Shown here: positions 28,301-37,000 of the stretch, piece by piece
Numbering within the stretch: the stretch's first letter is position 1
How the letters are laid out: each line of letters begins with the position of its first letter
From: Nitrospira sp.
GTDB lineage: Bacteria; Nitrospirota; Nitrospiria; Nitrospirales; Nitrospiraceae
Assembly (NCBI GenBank): GCA_015709715.1
Contig: CP054184.1
Location: 3,023,001-3,087,000, forward strand
DNA: 64,000 nucleotides
Direction of reading: 5' to 3'
The notes under the pieces: model-generated
What the model saw: the letters and a program-made list of their open reading frames with translations, nothing else
What the model was told of the DNA's origin: nothing
Database searches by the model: none
Translations under genes and position numbers: made by a program

Positions 28301-28706
28301 CCTGCCTCGGCAGGATAACCACCATGATTTGGTGCGAAAAGGCATTGATTTTGTGGTGGTCGAGGAGAAATCAATTGGAGGACAATTGGGCCGACCGTCG
28401 GGCGCACGATTCCGCACGTACGAGCGCCTAAAACGATATGCTGAATACGTCAAGGGGACATTGTTTGACCGACCAGATCTGACAAAGGCAATAGAGGAAA
28501 TCCACCGCTTCCCACTGCGTCAGTCAGCGACCGATACCCTCAACCGCCAGCTTCGTGCGGGGATTACGGACGAAAGGCTTGCGGAATTGGTGATGGCTCT
28601 GCGCGAGGATGATCGGTTTTGCATCGTTCAAGATGAAGAACAGTCCGGCGAGCCTCGCATTCTCTGTTCACTTGGACTCGCTCCCGCTGAGCACCAGAAA
28701 GACTGA
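25311..28706 (+). CDS. PLD-nuclease/SNF2 helicase fusion, defence type
   Basis: An 1131-residue protein. The N-terminal phospholipase D-like domain has the HKD motif: His139-x-Lys141, Asp149 and GSSN (159-162), the catalytic site of PLD nucleases. The SNF2/superfamily-2 helicase follows: GDVVGLGKT (280-287), LIDESHNL (DESH 352-355), LSATPYNK, and in the second lobe KVIVFTQFADTVRYL, LLATDVLSEGQNLQ and QRAGRVDRIGQ. It starts a three-gene operon with a methylase and an AIPR protein, so it is probably the DNA-translocating and cutting arm of an anti-phage system. Confidence 0.88.
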   Translation: MPRIFDNIDQSLLPALRETIQVANRADFCVGYFNLRGWKQLDTYIEKWSGGEGNGCRLLVGMQRLPQEELREALSLIRHEAEIDNNTAIRLKKKLAEEFREQLSVGVPTNEDEAGLRNLAKQIREQKVIVKLFLRHPLHAKLYLLFRSDPVNPTIGYLGSSNLTFAGLSKQGELNVDVLDHDACSKLAKWFEDRWTDRWCLDISAELVQVIEGSWARKEVLPPYHIYVKMAYHLSQEARAGLSEFRVPPEFGNRLFDYQVAAVKIAARHLNKRGGVLIGDVVGLGKTLMATALAKIFQDDHFTETLIICPKNLVPMWEDYVAEYRLLAKVLSITKAARELLELRRYRVALIDESHNLRNREGKRYRAIQEYLQKNECKCILLSATPYNKTYLDLSSQLRLFVPEDKDLGIRPENLLRRLGETEFIRRHQCPVRSLAAFEKSEHADDWRELMRLYMVRRTRSFIQENYADTDSSTGRKYLTFEDGTRSYFPERVPKTVKFRIDEQDPSDQYARLYAADVVATINALNLPRYGLANYIAASPHKPPTSTEGKQLQDLSRAGKRLMGFCRTNLFKRLESSGSAFQQSIERHILRNYIVLHAIERGLPIPLGTQDSGLLDTGNYDEDVDDEAASAELFEEDNGDEPKPKASLRLRSLPEFSKRAAETYEDYATQFKRRFKWLRPDLFVASLAKDLADDAANLLSVLQRCGDWNPNKDAKLDALHKLLTDRHPNEKVIVFTQFADTVRYLQAQLRARGVNQLAGVTGEDEDPTGYAWRFSPVSNKKRNKVAVDQELRILLATDVLSEGQNLQDGAIIVNFDLPWAIIRLIQRAGRVDRIGQMSEKILCYSFLPAEGVENLIRLRARVRQRLYENAEVVGTDEAFFEDEKERQKLLDLYHEKAGILDGDADTEVDLASYAYQIWKNAIDRFPELQKTIPALPPVVFSTKPHQATDKKPSGVLLYLRTAEGNDALSWVDQDGNNVTESQFEIIKAAECAPDTPGLPRQDNHHDLVRKGIDFVVVEEKSIGGQLGRPSGARFRTYERLKRYAEYVKGTLFDRPDLTKAIEEIHRFPLRQSATDTLNRQLRAGITDERLAELVMALREDDRFCIVQDEEQSGEPRILCSLGLAPAEHQKD

Positions 28707-28714
28707 GTACACTA

Positions 28715-31700
28715 ATGCCTCTCAATGCCAAACGCGCCTCTCAGTTGCTCGTCAACGGCGACTTACGCAACCTGTTCATTGAAGAGCTGGGATGGGATCG
28801 CCACAATGCCACGTTGGAGATCGTCGTTCGAGCCGCCACATACACATTGTACGCGCTGGCTCAGAAACGGGGCATGGTGGCCTATCATTGCCCGACGCCT
28901 CCGGGGCAGCGGTTACCGGATCATGCGCAACGTCGCAAGATAGAGCAACAAGTTGCCAAATCCGCGCATGAACACCTGATCGTGTTCGCCGACGCACCAA
29001 GTGAGACACAAATTTGGCAGTGGGTGAAGCGGGAACCTGGCAAGCCAGCTGCCTGCCGAGAACATACATTTTACCGATCCCAATCCGGCGAGGCACTTCT
29101 TCAGAAAATCAGTGCCATCGCGTTCACATTGGAAGAGGAAGAACGACTCTCGCTGGTCGACGTGGCCAGCCGTGCGCGCGCCGGCTTTGATGTCGAGAAG
29201 ATAACCAAACGCTTCTACGACCGATTCCAAAATGAGCACACGGCATTTCTGAAGTTCATAAAGGGCATTACCGAGAAAACTGATCACGAATGGTATGCCT
29301 CGGTCATGCTCAACCGCTTAATGTTCGTTTACTTTATTCAACGAAAAGGCTTCCTCGATGGGGATCAAAACTACCTCCGCAATCGGCTCAAGCGGATGCG
29401 TGAAGAGCAGGGCGCGAACAAATTTTATTCATTCTATCGCTACTTCCTACTGCGACTCTTTCACGAAGGACTTGGGGGTAGGAAACGCAACGCAGAGTTA
29501 GAGCAACTGATAGGGCGTATTCCCTACCTGAACGGAGGTCTCTTCGATGTCCATGAACTCGAACGGCCAGATCGTTATGGGGAAAATATCCAGATACCCG
29601 ACCAGGCCTTCGAGCGCATTTTCGACTACTTTGATGGCTATCAGTGGCATCTCGACGACCGCCCACTGCGAGACGACAAAGAGATTAATCCAGATGTTCT
29701 AGGCTATATTTTCGAGAATTATATCAACCAAAAGCAGATGGGGGCCTATTACACCAAAGAAGACATTACGGAGTATATTAGCAAGTACACGGTTATTCCT
29801 TTCCTGTTCGAGGCTGCACGAGCCGACTGCGCAGTGGCGTTCGAAAACTCCCATGGGCCCACTGTTTGGGATCTCCTAAAAGACGACCCTGACCGTTACA
29901 TCTACCCGGCACTGCGTCACGGCATTACTTGGGACTACCAGCTCGATAATCCCCACAACGGTGTGCCACTTGAGAAGCCTTTTGACCTCCCAGGAGAGAT
30001 CAACGCCGGGCTCAAACTGCCTTCTTTACATCACATCGTCGAGGACGGTCCGGTGCCCACCTTGGAAATGCGTAAGGGATGGAACAAGTCGGCGTCCGCC
30101 ACGCATGCATTGCCGACCGAGACATGGCGTCAAGTAATTGATCGACGAAAGCACTACGAGGAGGTTAAGCGTAAGCTTGCCGCAGGCGAGGTCCGCAACG
30201 TTAATGAGCTTATTGCCTACAACCTCGACATTCGCCAGTTCGCACAGGACATCATCGAAAATTGTGAAGGCCCGGAGTTGCTTCGCGCCTTTTGGCGTTC
30301 CATAGAAAAGGCCACAATCTTAGACCCAACCTGCGGCTCCGGCGCTTTCCTGTTCGCAGCGCTCAATATTCTTGAACCGTTGTATGAGGCTTGCCTTGAT
30401 CGTATGGAGACGTTTGTCGAGGACCTTGACCGATCCGGCGAGAAACATAGGCCAGACAAATTCTCCGATTTTCGCAGAGTCCTACAGCACGTGGATAAGC
30501 ATCCCAACCGTCGCTACTTCATCTTCAAGAGCATCATCCTCAACAATCTTTATGGCGTAGACATCATGGAAGAGGCGGTCGAGATCTGTAAGCTCCGTCT
30601 CTTCCTCAAACTCGCAGCACAAGTTTCACCTGACACGGCACGGGACAACTTAGGCATTGAACCCCTGCCGGACATCGATTTCAACATCCGTGCCGGGAAC
30701 ACACTTGTTGGCTACGCAACCTTTGATGAGGTGCTGAAGAGTGCTGAAGGTAATTGGCTCAGGCAGCAGGACATCGAAGCGATAAAAATTCGTGCGGCTG
30801 ACCTTCAACAGGCCTTCGATGCATTCCGGGCGCGACAGGTCGAAGGCGACGGGGCAGTGCCCACCCTACATAAACAGGAGCTGCAAGGACGCCTGGCAGC
30901 ACTAGGTGCGGAATTGAACCACTATCTTGCAAATGAGTATGGTATCAACCCCGCCAAGAAAGACTCATATCTCAAGTGGCTACGGTCCCATCAACCGTTC
31001 CACTGGTTCATCGAATTCTACGGGATCATGAAAGATGGAGGTTTCGAAGTAATTATCGGAAATCCACCCTATGTCGAGCTGAGCAAAGTCAGGGGCTACA
31101 AGCTGCTTAACTACGAAAGCCTAGATTGTGGGAACCTCTACCCGCTATGTGTCGAGCGCAGCTCCACACTGCTTTCAACCAATGGCACCTTCAGCATGAT
31201 CGTTCCACTCAGTGGATTTTCGACTGAACGCATGCAGACATATCAAAACCATGTTTGGAATCGATATCAGCAGCTGTATATCTCCTATTACAGTGGTGAT
31301 GCTCACCCCTCGGTCATGTTCAATGGGGTCAAATACCGTCTTTGCATTATTATAGGTAAACCAGGACAAAACATATCTTCGAAAGTCCAGACAAGTGAGT
31401 ACTTGCGCTGGTATGCAGTCGAGCGACCGTTCTTGTTTCCCAAATTAGCTTATTCAGGATGTTCCTTCGTCACCGGGTTTCTGAGGTTTGCAAAGATCGG
31501 CAATGCGTTGGCTGCACGAGTGTTAGAGAAGGTTGTGTCTAAACAAACTCCGATAGGCTCTTATATTCGCGAAAGCGGTGCAGGTCATATCAACTACCAC
31601 AGAAGTCCCGTGTTCTGGATTAGGTCAATGGACTTCGAGCCTTATTTCAAATCCGCTACAAAAGATCGGTCGACAGATCACCTAAAGGACGTATATTTCG

Positions 31701-32104
31701 ACAGAGAGGCTGATGCCAGCCGAGTAGGGGCACTACTCAATAGCACCCTCTTCTATTTGTGGTTCACGGCTCAAGGCAATTGTAGGAATGTTGCAGGCCC
31801 CGATATATTTTCTTTCCCGATTGGAGATTTGAGGACAGGAACGCTGGCCCCGCTTAAAGCAGTATTTAGAGAGCTGATGAAAGATCTGCAAAAGAACTCC
31901 CAAAGACGTGTCTACACTTATGAAGCATCGGGAAAAGTCGAATACGATGAGTTCTATCCAGATAAGTCTAAAAACATCATTGACAAAATTGACCAGATTC
32001 TTGCGCAGCACTTCCGGTTTACGGAGGAGGAGTTGGACTTCATCATCAATTATGACATCAAGTACCGCATGGGCCGCGATGCAGAGGGTGAAGAGGAGAG
32101 TTGA
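28715..32104 (+). CDS. Eco57I/PglX-like adenine-specific DNA methyltransferase
   Basis: An 1129-residue protein starting eight bases after the helicase gene. The SAM-binding motif I appears as LDPTCGSGAFLFAALNIL near residue 535 and the catalytic motif IV as GNPPYVEL near 782, giving an N6-adenine methylase of the gamma class. The long N-terminal half and the C-terminal target-recognition-like region (INYHRSPVFWIRSMDF) fit type IIG/BREX-PglX proteins. The N-terminal part shows no clear nuclease motif, so cutting is probably done by the PLD-helicase partner. The methylase would mark self DNA. Confidence 0.88.
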   Translation: MPLNAKRASQLLVNGDLRNLFIEELGWDRHNATLEIVVRAATYTLYALAQKRGMVAYHCPTPPGQRLPDHAQRRKIEQQVAKSAHEHLIVFADAPSETQIWQWVKREPGKPAACREHTFYRSQSGEALLQKISAIAFTLEEEERLSLVDVASRARAGFDVEKITKRFYDRFQNEHTAFLKFIKGITEKTDHEWYASVMLNRLMFVYFIQRKGFLDGDQNYLRNRLKRMREEQGANKFYSFYRYFLLRLFHEGLGGRKRNAELEQLIGRIPYLNGGLFDVHELERPDRYGENIQIPDQAFERIFDYFDGYQWHLDDRPLRDDKEINPDVLGYIFENYINQKQMGAYYTKEDITEYISKYTVIPFLFEAARADCAVAFENSHGPTVWDLLKDDPDRYIYPALRHGITWDYQLDNPHNGVPLEKPFDLPGEINAGLKLPSLHHIVEDGPVPTLEMRKGWNKSASATHALPTETWRQVIDRRKHYEEVKRKLAAGEVRNVNELIAYNLDIRQFAQDIIENCEGPELLRAFWRSIEKATILDPTCGSGAFLFAALNILEPLYEACLDRMETFVEDLDRSGEKHRPDKFSDFRRVLQHVDKHPNRRYFIFKSIILNNLYGVDIMEEAVEICKLRLFLKLAAQVSPDTARDNLGIEPLPDIDFNIRAGNTLVGYATFDEVLKSAEGNWLRQQDIEAIKIRAADLQQAFDAFRARQVEGDGAVPTLHKQELQGRLAALGAELNHYLANEYGINPAKKDSYLKWLRSHQPFHWFIEFYGIMKDGGFEVIIGNPPYVELSKVRGYKLLNYESLDCGNLYPLCVERSSTLLSTNGTFSMIVPLSGFSTERMQTYQNHVWNRYQQLYISYYSGDAHPSVMFNGVKYRLCIIIGKPGQNISSKVQTSEYLRWYAVERPFLFPKLAYSGCSFVTGFLRFAKIGNALAARVLEKVVSKQTPIGSYIRESGAGHINYHRSPVFWIRSMDFEPYFKSATKDRSTDHLKDVYFDREADASRVGALLNSTLFYLWFTAQGNCRNVAGPDIFSFPIGDLRTGTLAPLKAVFRELMKDLQKNSQRRVYTYEASGKVEYDEFYPDKSKNIIDKIDQILAQHFRFTEEELDFIINYDIKYRMGRDAEGEEES

Positions 32105-32107
32105 TTA

Positions 32108-33850
32108 ATGAGCGATATTCTTGCGCGTATCCAAAGAGACCTTCAGCAGGATAGCTATTACAGTCAAAATTTCGCTAACGATGGTGAGAGCTTCATTGCG
32201 TGGTATTTGCGAAACGTTTTGCTTCGCACTCCAATCCAAGTGCGAGACGACATTACGGACGGCCAGGATGATAAACAGATCGATGCTGTGATTGTCGACG
32301 ATGAAAAACGTCAAGTCATCATTATTCAAGGGAAATTTTTCACGACAACCAAGGTAGATCAAGCTCCGCTGCATGAAGTGCTCGCGGCATGGCTCCATAT
32401 CCAGAATCTTCCGGCGCTGCAGGAGAGTTCCAATAAGCGACTGCGTGTCAAGCTAGAGGCGGTATCTGAAGCGCTGCAGGATGAGTATGAAGTGGTGTTC
32501 GAATTACTGACGACTGGCACACTCACTGAGTCGGCCAAGAACGATCTGAAGTCCTTTAGCGAAACTATTACTGAGTATGAGCATCCCGTGGCCAGTATCA
32601 CTCTTGTCGATACAGCAACTCTGCAGGCTCGATGGGATGATGCTCTTTCGGTCGCACTCCCCAAGTTGAAACACAGCTTGACGCTGGAACCCGGCAGATA
32701 CCTCTCACTGCAGGTGGCAAACTTCAAGACGGTACTTGCGGCGGTAAAGCTCAGTGATGTCCTACGCCTGCCTGGCGTCAACGACCAAACCCTCTTCAGG
32801 AAAAATGTTCGCCAGTCTCTTGGTCTCACGAACAAGATAAACAAGGGATTGAAGCAGACGTTAATGGGGGACAATTCTCACTTCTTTTTCCTTTATCACA
32901 ATGGCATCACGGCGATATGCGACAAGCTTTCTCTTGATACTGCTTCAAACAACCTAGTGCTAGAAGGCTTGAGTGTGGTCAATGGTTGCCAGTCCATCAA
33001 TACAATTTTTGCATGCTCTGAAAAAATAAAGCGATCGACGGGCTCCTATGTGCTGTTCCGGTTTTACGAGATTCCGCAGGCCGACATCGCCGACCGAATT
33101 AGCATTTATACGAATTCTCAAAGCGCTGTTAAACCACGCGACTTACGAAGCAATGACAAAAGGATAGCCGCGATCAAGACGGCCTACGAAAATGCGTATC
33201 GCGACGGCTTCCTGATTACGAAGCGCGGCCAAGAAAGGCCCGCAGACCGTGATGAAAAGAAGACGATAGATATAGGGCTGTTGGCCAAATGCATTATGTC
33301 CTGGCATTGCCAGCGACCGAATATTGCCTACAACGAAAACAAACTGTTCGATAAGTATTTTGACCAGTTATTCCGCTCTGACTATTCGCCAGCAGACATT
33401 CATACGTTAAATCAGTGGATGCAACATATCGAGCGCCGTTGGCAAGAGGGAAGTCTCGGTTTGAACGAGGCCTTAATGGCTGTCCCAAGCTATGCGAAAT
33501 TTCATCTGCTCTTCGGTGTGCAGGTTTGCTTTAGCATTGCTAGCAATCACGCAGACAAAGTGCCTTCGCCATCGGCGACGCTCTCTGCTCTCAGTGATCC
33601 TGATCCTATAATCACACTCGCGGCAAATTGCTACAACTCGGCGCTCGATGCCGCAGTATCCGAGTACCAAGAAAAGAGTAGAGTGTTCAGCCCACAGAAT
33701 TGGCTAAAGGCAAAAGATAGCCTGAATAAAGTGCAGGCATCACTACGAATGTATATGGGTATGATGTCCTCGATGCCAGGCGGGTCTGATCTCAAAAAAA
33801 AGTTGGTCCTGGATGCATCTAAGTACTCGTTAAGATGGTCAGCTGACTAA
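32108..33850 (+). CDS. AIPR (abortive infection phage resistance) protein
   Basis: A 580-residue protein starting three bases after the methylase stop. The centre has the AIPR pattern: FFLYHNGITAICDKL, LEGLSVVNGCQSINTIF near 290, and YTNSQSAVKPRDLRSNDKR, followed by AFxTAYENAYRDGF-like text. The N-terminal ~110 residues resemble a restriction-endonuclease-like fold (DDEKRQVIIIQGKFF, with the Q-x-K motif seen in some PD-(D/E)xK nucleases). AIPR proteins are linked to abortive infection and restriction systems. With the helicase and methylase it completes a compact defence operon. Confidence 0.83.
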   Translation: MSDILARIQRDLQQDSYYSQNFANDGESFIAWYLRNVLLRTPIQVRDDITDGQDDKQIDAVIVDDEKRQVIIIQGKFFTTTKVDQAPLHEVLAAWLHIQNLPALQESSNKRLRVKLEAVSEALQDEYEVVFELLTTGTLTESAKNDLKSFSETITEYEHPVASITLVDTATLQARWDDALSVALPKLKHSLTLEPGRYLSLQVANFKTVLAAVKLSDVLRLPGVNDQTLFRKNVRQSLGLTNKINKGLKQTLMGDNSHFFFLYHNGITAICDKLSLDTASNNLVLEGLSVVNGCQSINTIFACSEKIKRSTGSYVLFRFYEIPQADIADRISIYTNSQSAVKPRDLRSNDKRIAAIKTAYENAYRDGFLITKRGQERPADRDEKKTIDIGLLAKCIMSWHCQRPNIAYNENKLFDKYFDQLFRSDYSPADIHTLNQWMQHIERRWQEGSLGLNEALMAVPSYAKFHLLFGVQVCFSIASNHADKVPSPSATLSALSDPDPIITLAANCYNSALDAAVSEYQEKSRVFSPQNWLKAKDSLNKVQASLRMYMGMMSSMPGGSDLKKKLVLDASKYSLRWSAD

Positions 33851-33966
33851 GTACGGACACCGCAAAATCCTTATTGCGTTGTGCACAAGTGCCTATACCT
33901 ACATTTTGTCCGCCAAACTAGAATCGCCTTAATTTGCTCTATGCCAGGAATTCTTATTCTACGACT

Positions 33967-34869
33967 ATGTCCACAGCTCAAATCGAAATAGCATATGTCG
34001 GCGATGCAGTTGAGGCGGGCATAATGGAAATAGGCGATCTTGCGCCTGCGTTGCTATCTTTTGAGGCACTTTTCAAAGAAGCCAATTTTATTCTGAATGC
34101 AGACAGAGCATATGTCACTGTCATAGTAAGATCTGACTTCAAGAAAGGCTCATTTGGAATCTATCTTGAACTTGTACAGCACGTAGTTGGTCAAATATTG
34201 TCCGTCGCCGGGGACCTAAAACAAGCAGCAGAGATTGCACAACTCTTGGGCTTGTTCGGTGGGGATGGCCTACTAAAATTTCTCAAATGGCTGAAGGGGC
34301 GTACTCCTTCAACTGTAACAAAGCTCGAAAATGGGACGGTGAAGGTGGACCTTTCAGGAAGCACCATTTCCAATAGCACGATCATCATTAAGCCCGATGT
34401 CTATGCTTTGTACAGCGCTTACGGGGTAAGGCGCCACTTTAATGGAGTGGTTAAGCCTTTGCAGCGACAAGGCATAGAGAGGCTAGAAATGAGGAAGGGT
34501 AAGGAGACCGTTGAGTCTATTTCCAAGGAAGAAAGTTCTCTTCTCGCTACCCCCACGCCTACAGAAAACATTGTCCACGAAGGCGACCACGTTGCTGTAT
34601 TTCAGGTTGTCCGCGTCTCATTTAAGGAACGGTACAAATGGACGCTGTCAGACGGAGAACGGAACTTTAATGTTGCAGTGCACGACGACGATTTCGTGAA
34701 GAAAGTCGAAGAAGGTCAGCTGTCTTTCCGTAAAGGCGACAGCCTAAAGGTTCATGTACAAACAGTAAGTCGAAGAACAGATCATAAAGGAATTGTCACC
34801 GAATATAAAATATTGAAAGTTATAGAGGTTATTAAGCAGCCGCCCCAACTCAATTTGCCCGGAACATAA
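33967..34869 (+). CDS. Hypothetical protein next to the defence operon
   Basis: About 300 residues from the ATG at 33967; the frame opens at 33934. Not recognised. The N-terminal half is a mixed domain (IEIAYVGDAVEAGIMEIGDL, YVTVIVRSDFKKGSFGIYLEL) with a hydrophobic helix stretch near 75-110. The C-terminal part looks like an all-beta fold (VFQVVRVSFKERYKWTLSDG, LKVHVQTVSRRT). It lies 116 bases after the AIPR gene on the same strand and shares its lower GC content, so it may be an extra effector or sensor of the locus, or separate cargo. Confidence 0.6.
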   Translation: MSTAQIEIAYVGDAVEAGIMEIGDLAPALLSFEALFKEANFILNADRAYVTVIVRSDFKKGSFGIYLELVQHVVGQILSVAGDLKQAAEIAQLLGLFGGDGLLKFLKWLKGRTPSTVTKLENGTVKVDLSGSTISNSTIIIKPDVYALYSAYGVRRHFNGVVKPLQRQGIERLEMRKGKETVESISKEESSLLATPTPTENIVHEGDHVAVFQVVRVSFKERYKWTLSDGERNFNVAVHDDDFVKKVEEGQLSFRKGDSLKVHVQTVSRRTDHKGIVTEYKILKVIEVIKQPPQLNLPGT

Positions 34870-35065
34870 CTGGAACATTCTTGCCGGTTAGCCGCCTCCC
34901 ATCAAGGCGCGTCCTATATAGGACAGCCTATTTGTAAGCCATTGTAAAACCGTGTATCAGATTGGAATTTTTCAGCACATAAGACATTGATTTTACTTAT
35001 CCCCTGGGTCTCTTTTAAGGCTAGACGATCGAACGGGGATGCAAGGGGCCATAACCATTCGAAAC

Positions 35066-35748
35066 ATGACGCAGAATTGCATCCAGGCGATCTTGACGTT
35101 AGTCCTCTTCCTTCAATGTTCTAGGCTTCTATGGCTGGGATACGAATGGTCATGCCATCTTGTTGATGCTGGCAGGGGAGCGCTTGGTTCCGACCGCTAG
35201 AGTTTCTGACGCAGTACGAGCCTGATCGACACTGTCCGGATCGCAGTGTGGTGGGGCAGATCGAACGGTTTCGTGAGACGCCAGGTGATTCTCGGGTTCC
35301 ATTTGACAAACGACAGCAAGCCATCAAGTGCCTGGTGCACTTTGTCGGGGGTCTTCACCATCCGCTTCATGCCTGCCAGAATCAGGACAGAGGCGGCAAT
35401 AACGTGAAGGCGGAATCACTGGGGAAGGCCGTGAATCCCTTTACCAAAAAACATGGAATCTTCATCAGGGTTGGGGATAATGGGCTACTCGACCATTACG
35501 CCGTGGATGCGACACAGGCCGTGGATCAGATTGATTACTTTCTGATGGGGCAAAACGAAACCAAGTTGGCGCAGGCCTCAATCCTCCAGTGGGCGAGGCA
35601 GTCCCACGATCAAGCCAGGGATCATGCCTACAGGTTCGCCGCAGACAAGCGCCTTGGTGAGGAGTACCTCAAACCAGCCCTTCCGATGTAATTACAACTC
35701 GCAAGGGCTGGTGCGAGGCTGGCGTATCTGCTCAATACCTCCTTGTAG
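35066..35748 (+). pseudogene. Decayed S1/P1-family nuclease
   Basis: Pieces of a secreted zinc-dependent S1/P1 nuclease lie in order but in different frames. A signal-like peptide starts at ATG 35066. A second frame reads GWDTNGHAILLMLAGERLVP, equivalent to the N-terminal WG..GH zinc motif. The longest part (35248-35691) holds LVHFVGGLHHPLHACQNQDRGGN, the characteristic His/Asp cluster, and RQSHDQARDHAY. After an in-frame TAA the family-like tail LQLARAGARLAYLLN continues to 35748. At least one frameshift and one nonsense codon show it is inactive. Confidence 0.75.
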
Positions 35749-36051
35749 AAGCCGCCTCAGCCAACCCTGTCGCCTCGACTTTGCCCAGTGAAGGAGTTTC
35801 GGAAATGCCGATGACCAGCGTACGAGACGAGGGGCCGCCTGATACGCTGATTCAATAAAAGGCCGAAAGCGTTTTTCAGGTGAGCAACAGAAATCACTCT
35901 ATCAACTCCTCTGCCGGGACAAGACCTACATCCACAGCGCGCCTGCCCGCCATTATGTGGTATTTTTGTAATCGTTTTATCGCTGGCGCTGGAACTAGAG
36001 GAAATTGTAATCGGAAATCTATCTAGAGAGGGTTAAGTTAATAGGTAATGT
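35749..36051. other. Intergenic stretch, nothing recognised
   Basis: About 300 bases between the decayed nuclease and the leftward two-TM gene. No frame, RNA gene or clear terminator is seen. The bases just before 36051 are AT-rich. Confidence 0.4.
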
Positions 36052-36489
36052 TTATGTCTTGGTGCCAAAGTCCAGAAAGCCTTTCCATGCCCTTGTTTTG
36101 CGTTCTTGTTTTACTTTCGCAAGCTCAAGCTCCAGTTCTCTGAAGACCTCGAGTTGAAGAGTTTGGTTGGGTTCAACTAGATTTGCCTCGTAACGCGACT
36201 TAAGGCTTTCGAACTGTCCGTGCAACTTTGTGCACTCTAACTGATGTGCTTCGCACCCCAACCAATTGTGAAGGCCTGTGAGAGCTCCACCTATCAGGGC
36301 CATTATTCCGCCCACCTTGGGTCCCAAAAGCTCAGTGACCGTTGCAGCCCCACCGAAGAAGGCGAGCAAAGACCCTATCCCAACAAAGATCAAGTTTGGG
36401 AAACGAAGCTTAGTCAGCCATGCGGAATAAATATCACGCTCCCGCTCACACTCCTGGATACGCTTCTTCATGGAGGAAATAATTTCCAT
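36052..36489 (-). CDS. Two-transmembrane protein, SLATT-like
   Basis: A 145-residue protein with a charged N-terminal helix (KKRIQECERERDIYSAW), two closely spaced membrane helices (LIFVGIGSLLAFFGGAATV and VGGIMALIGGALTGLHNWL, about 31-75) and a long charged C-terminal helix. This layout resembles the two-TM SLATT effectors of nucleotide-signalled defence systems, which form pores. No cyclase or sensor gene stands beside it, so the link is only by topology. It is the only leftward gene between the phage module and HigBA. Confidence 0.6.
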   Translation of the reverse strand: MEIISSMKKRIQECERERDIYSAWLTKLRFPNLIFVGIGSLLAFFGGAATVTELLGPKVGGIMALIGGALTGLHNWLGCEAHQLECTKLHGQFESLKSRYEANLVEPNQTLQLEVFRELELELAKVKQERKTRAWKGFLDFGTKT

Positions 36490-37000
36490 CGCCGTATCTC
36501 TAAGCGAAACAGCTCCTCATTTGCCAAATACCCCTAACGTGCAAGCGATTATACCCGATCGTAACAGCCCCATATCGCCGAGTCTGCGCTAACAAGGCTT
36601 TATCGCTTAAGTAGCAGAATGCGTATCGCTACGCAAATTAGTATTTTATTCGGCTAAAGCCCGCATGAGTAAAAGGAATTCTTTTAAGTTGACGTGTTCC
36701 ACAGTCAGTTGACTTCACGTCTGCTCCGTTTTGTAAAGCTGCGACTGGCACGACATAATTACGGGGTGCCAATTCACCATTCGGCCCATGGCCATATGGC
36801 CCCGGTGACTCCTTGGGTTTTTCCACGCATTGTACGTAGCCGTAATAAGCGCATTGACGATTTAATTTGTAAGAGCTACTCTCCGCGGCAACTTAGTTCA
36901 TCCTCCTTCTTGATTATACTTGGAGGACTGTTAGCCCCTCTCCCTGTTCTGGGTGAGGCTGTGAACTAGCACAACCTAGCTGTGAAGTGAAGGGTGAGCC
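36490..37000. other. Intergenic stretch, nothing recognised
   Basis: About 510 bases between divergent genes, so promoters for both must lie here. A possible 91-residue frame (36694-36969) has no ribosome site and no protein-like pattern. Confidence 0.4.

Noticed and set aside
25311..33850. Calling the locus DISARM or BREX
   Set aside because: No drmA/drmB, brxC, pglZ or Lon-like gene is present; only the helicase, PLD and methylase themes are shared.
36694..36969. 91-codon plus-strand frame before the first DUF2235 gene
   Set aside because: The N-terminal half looks non-coding and no ribosome site is seen; the hydrophobic end alone is not enough.
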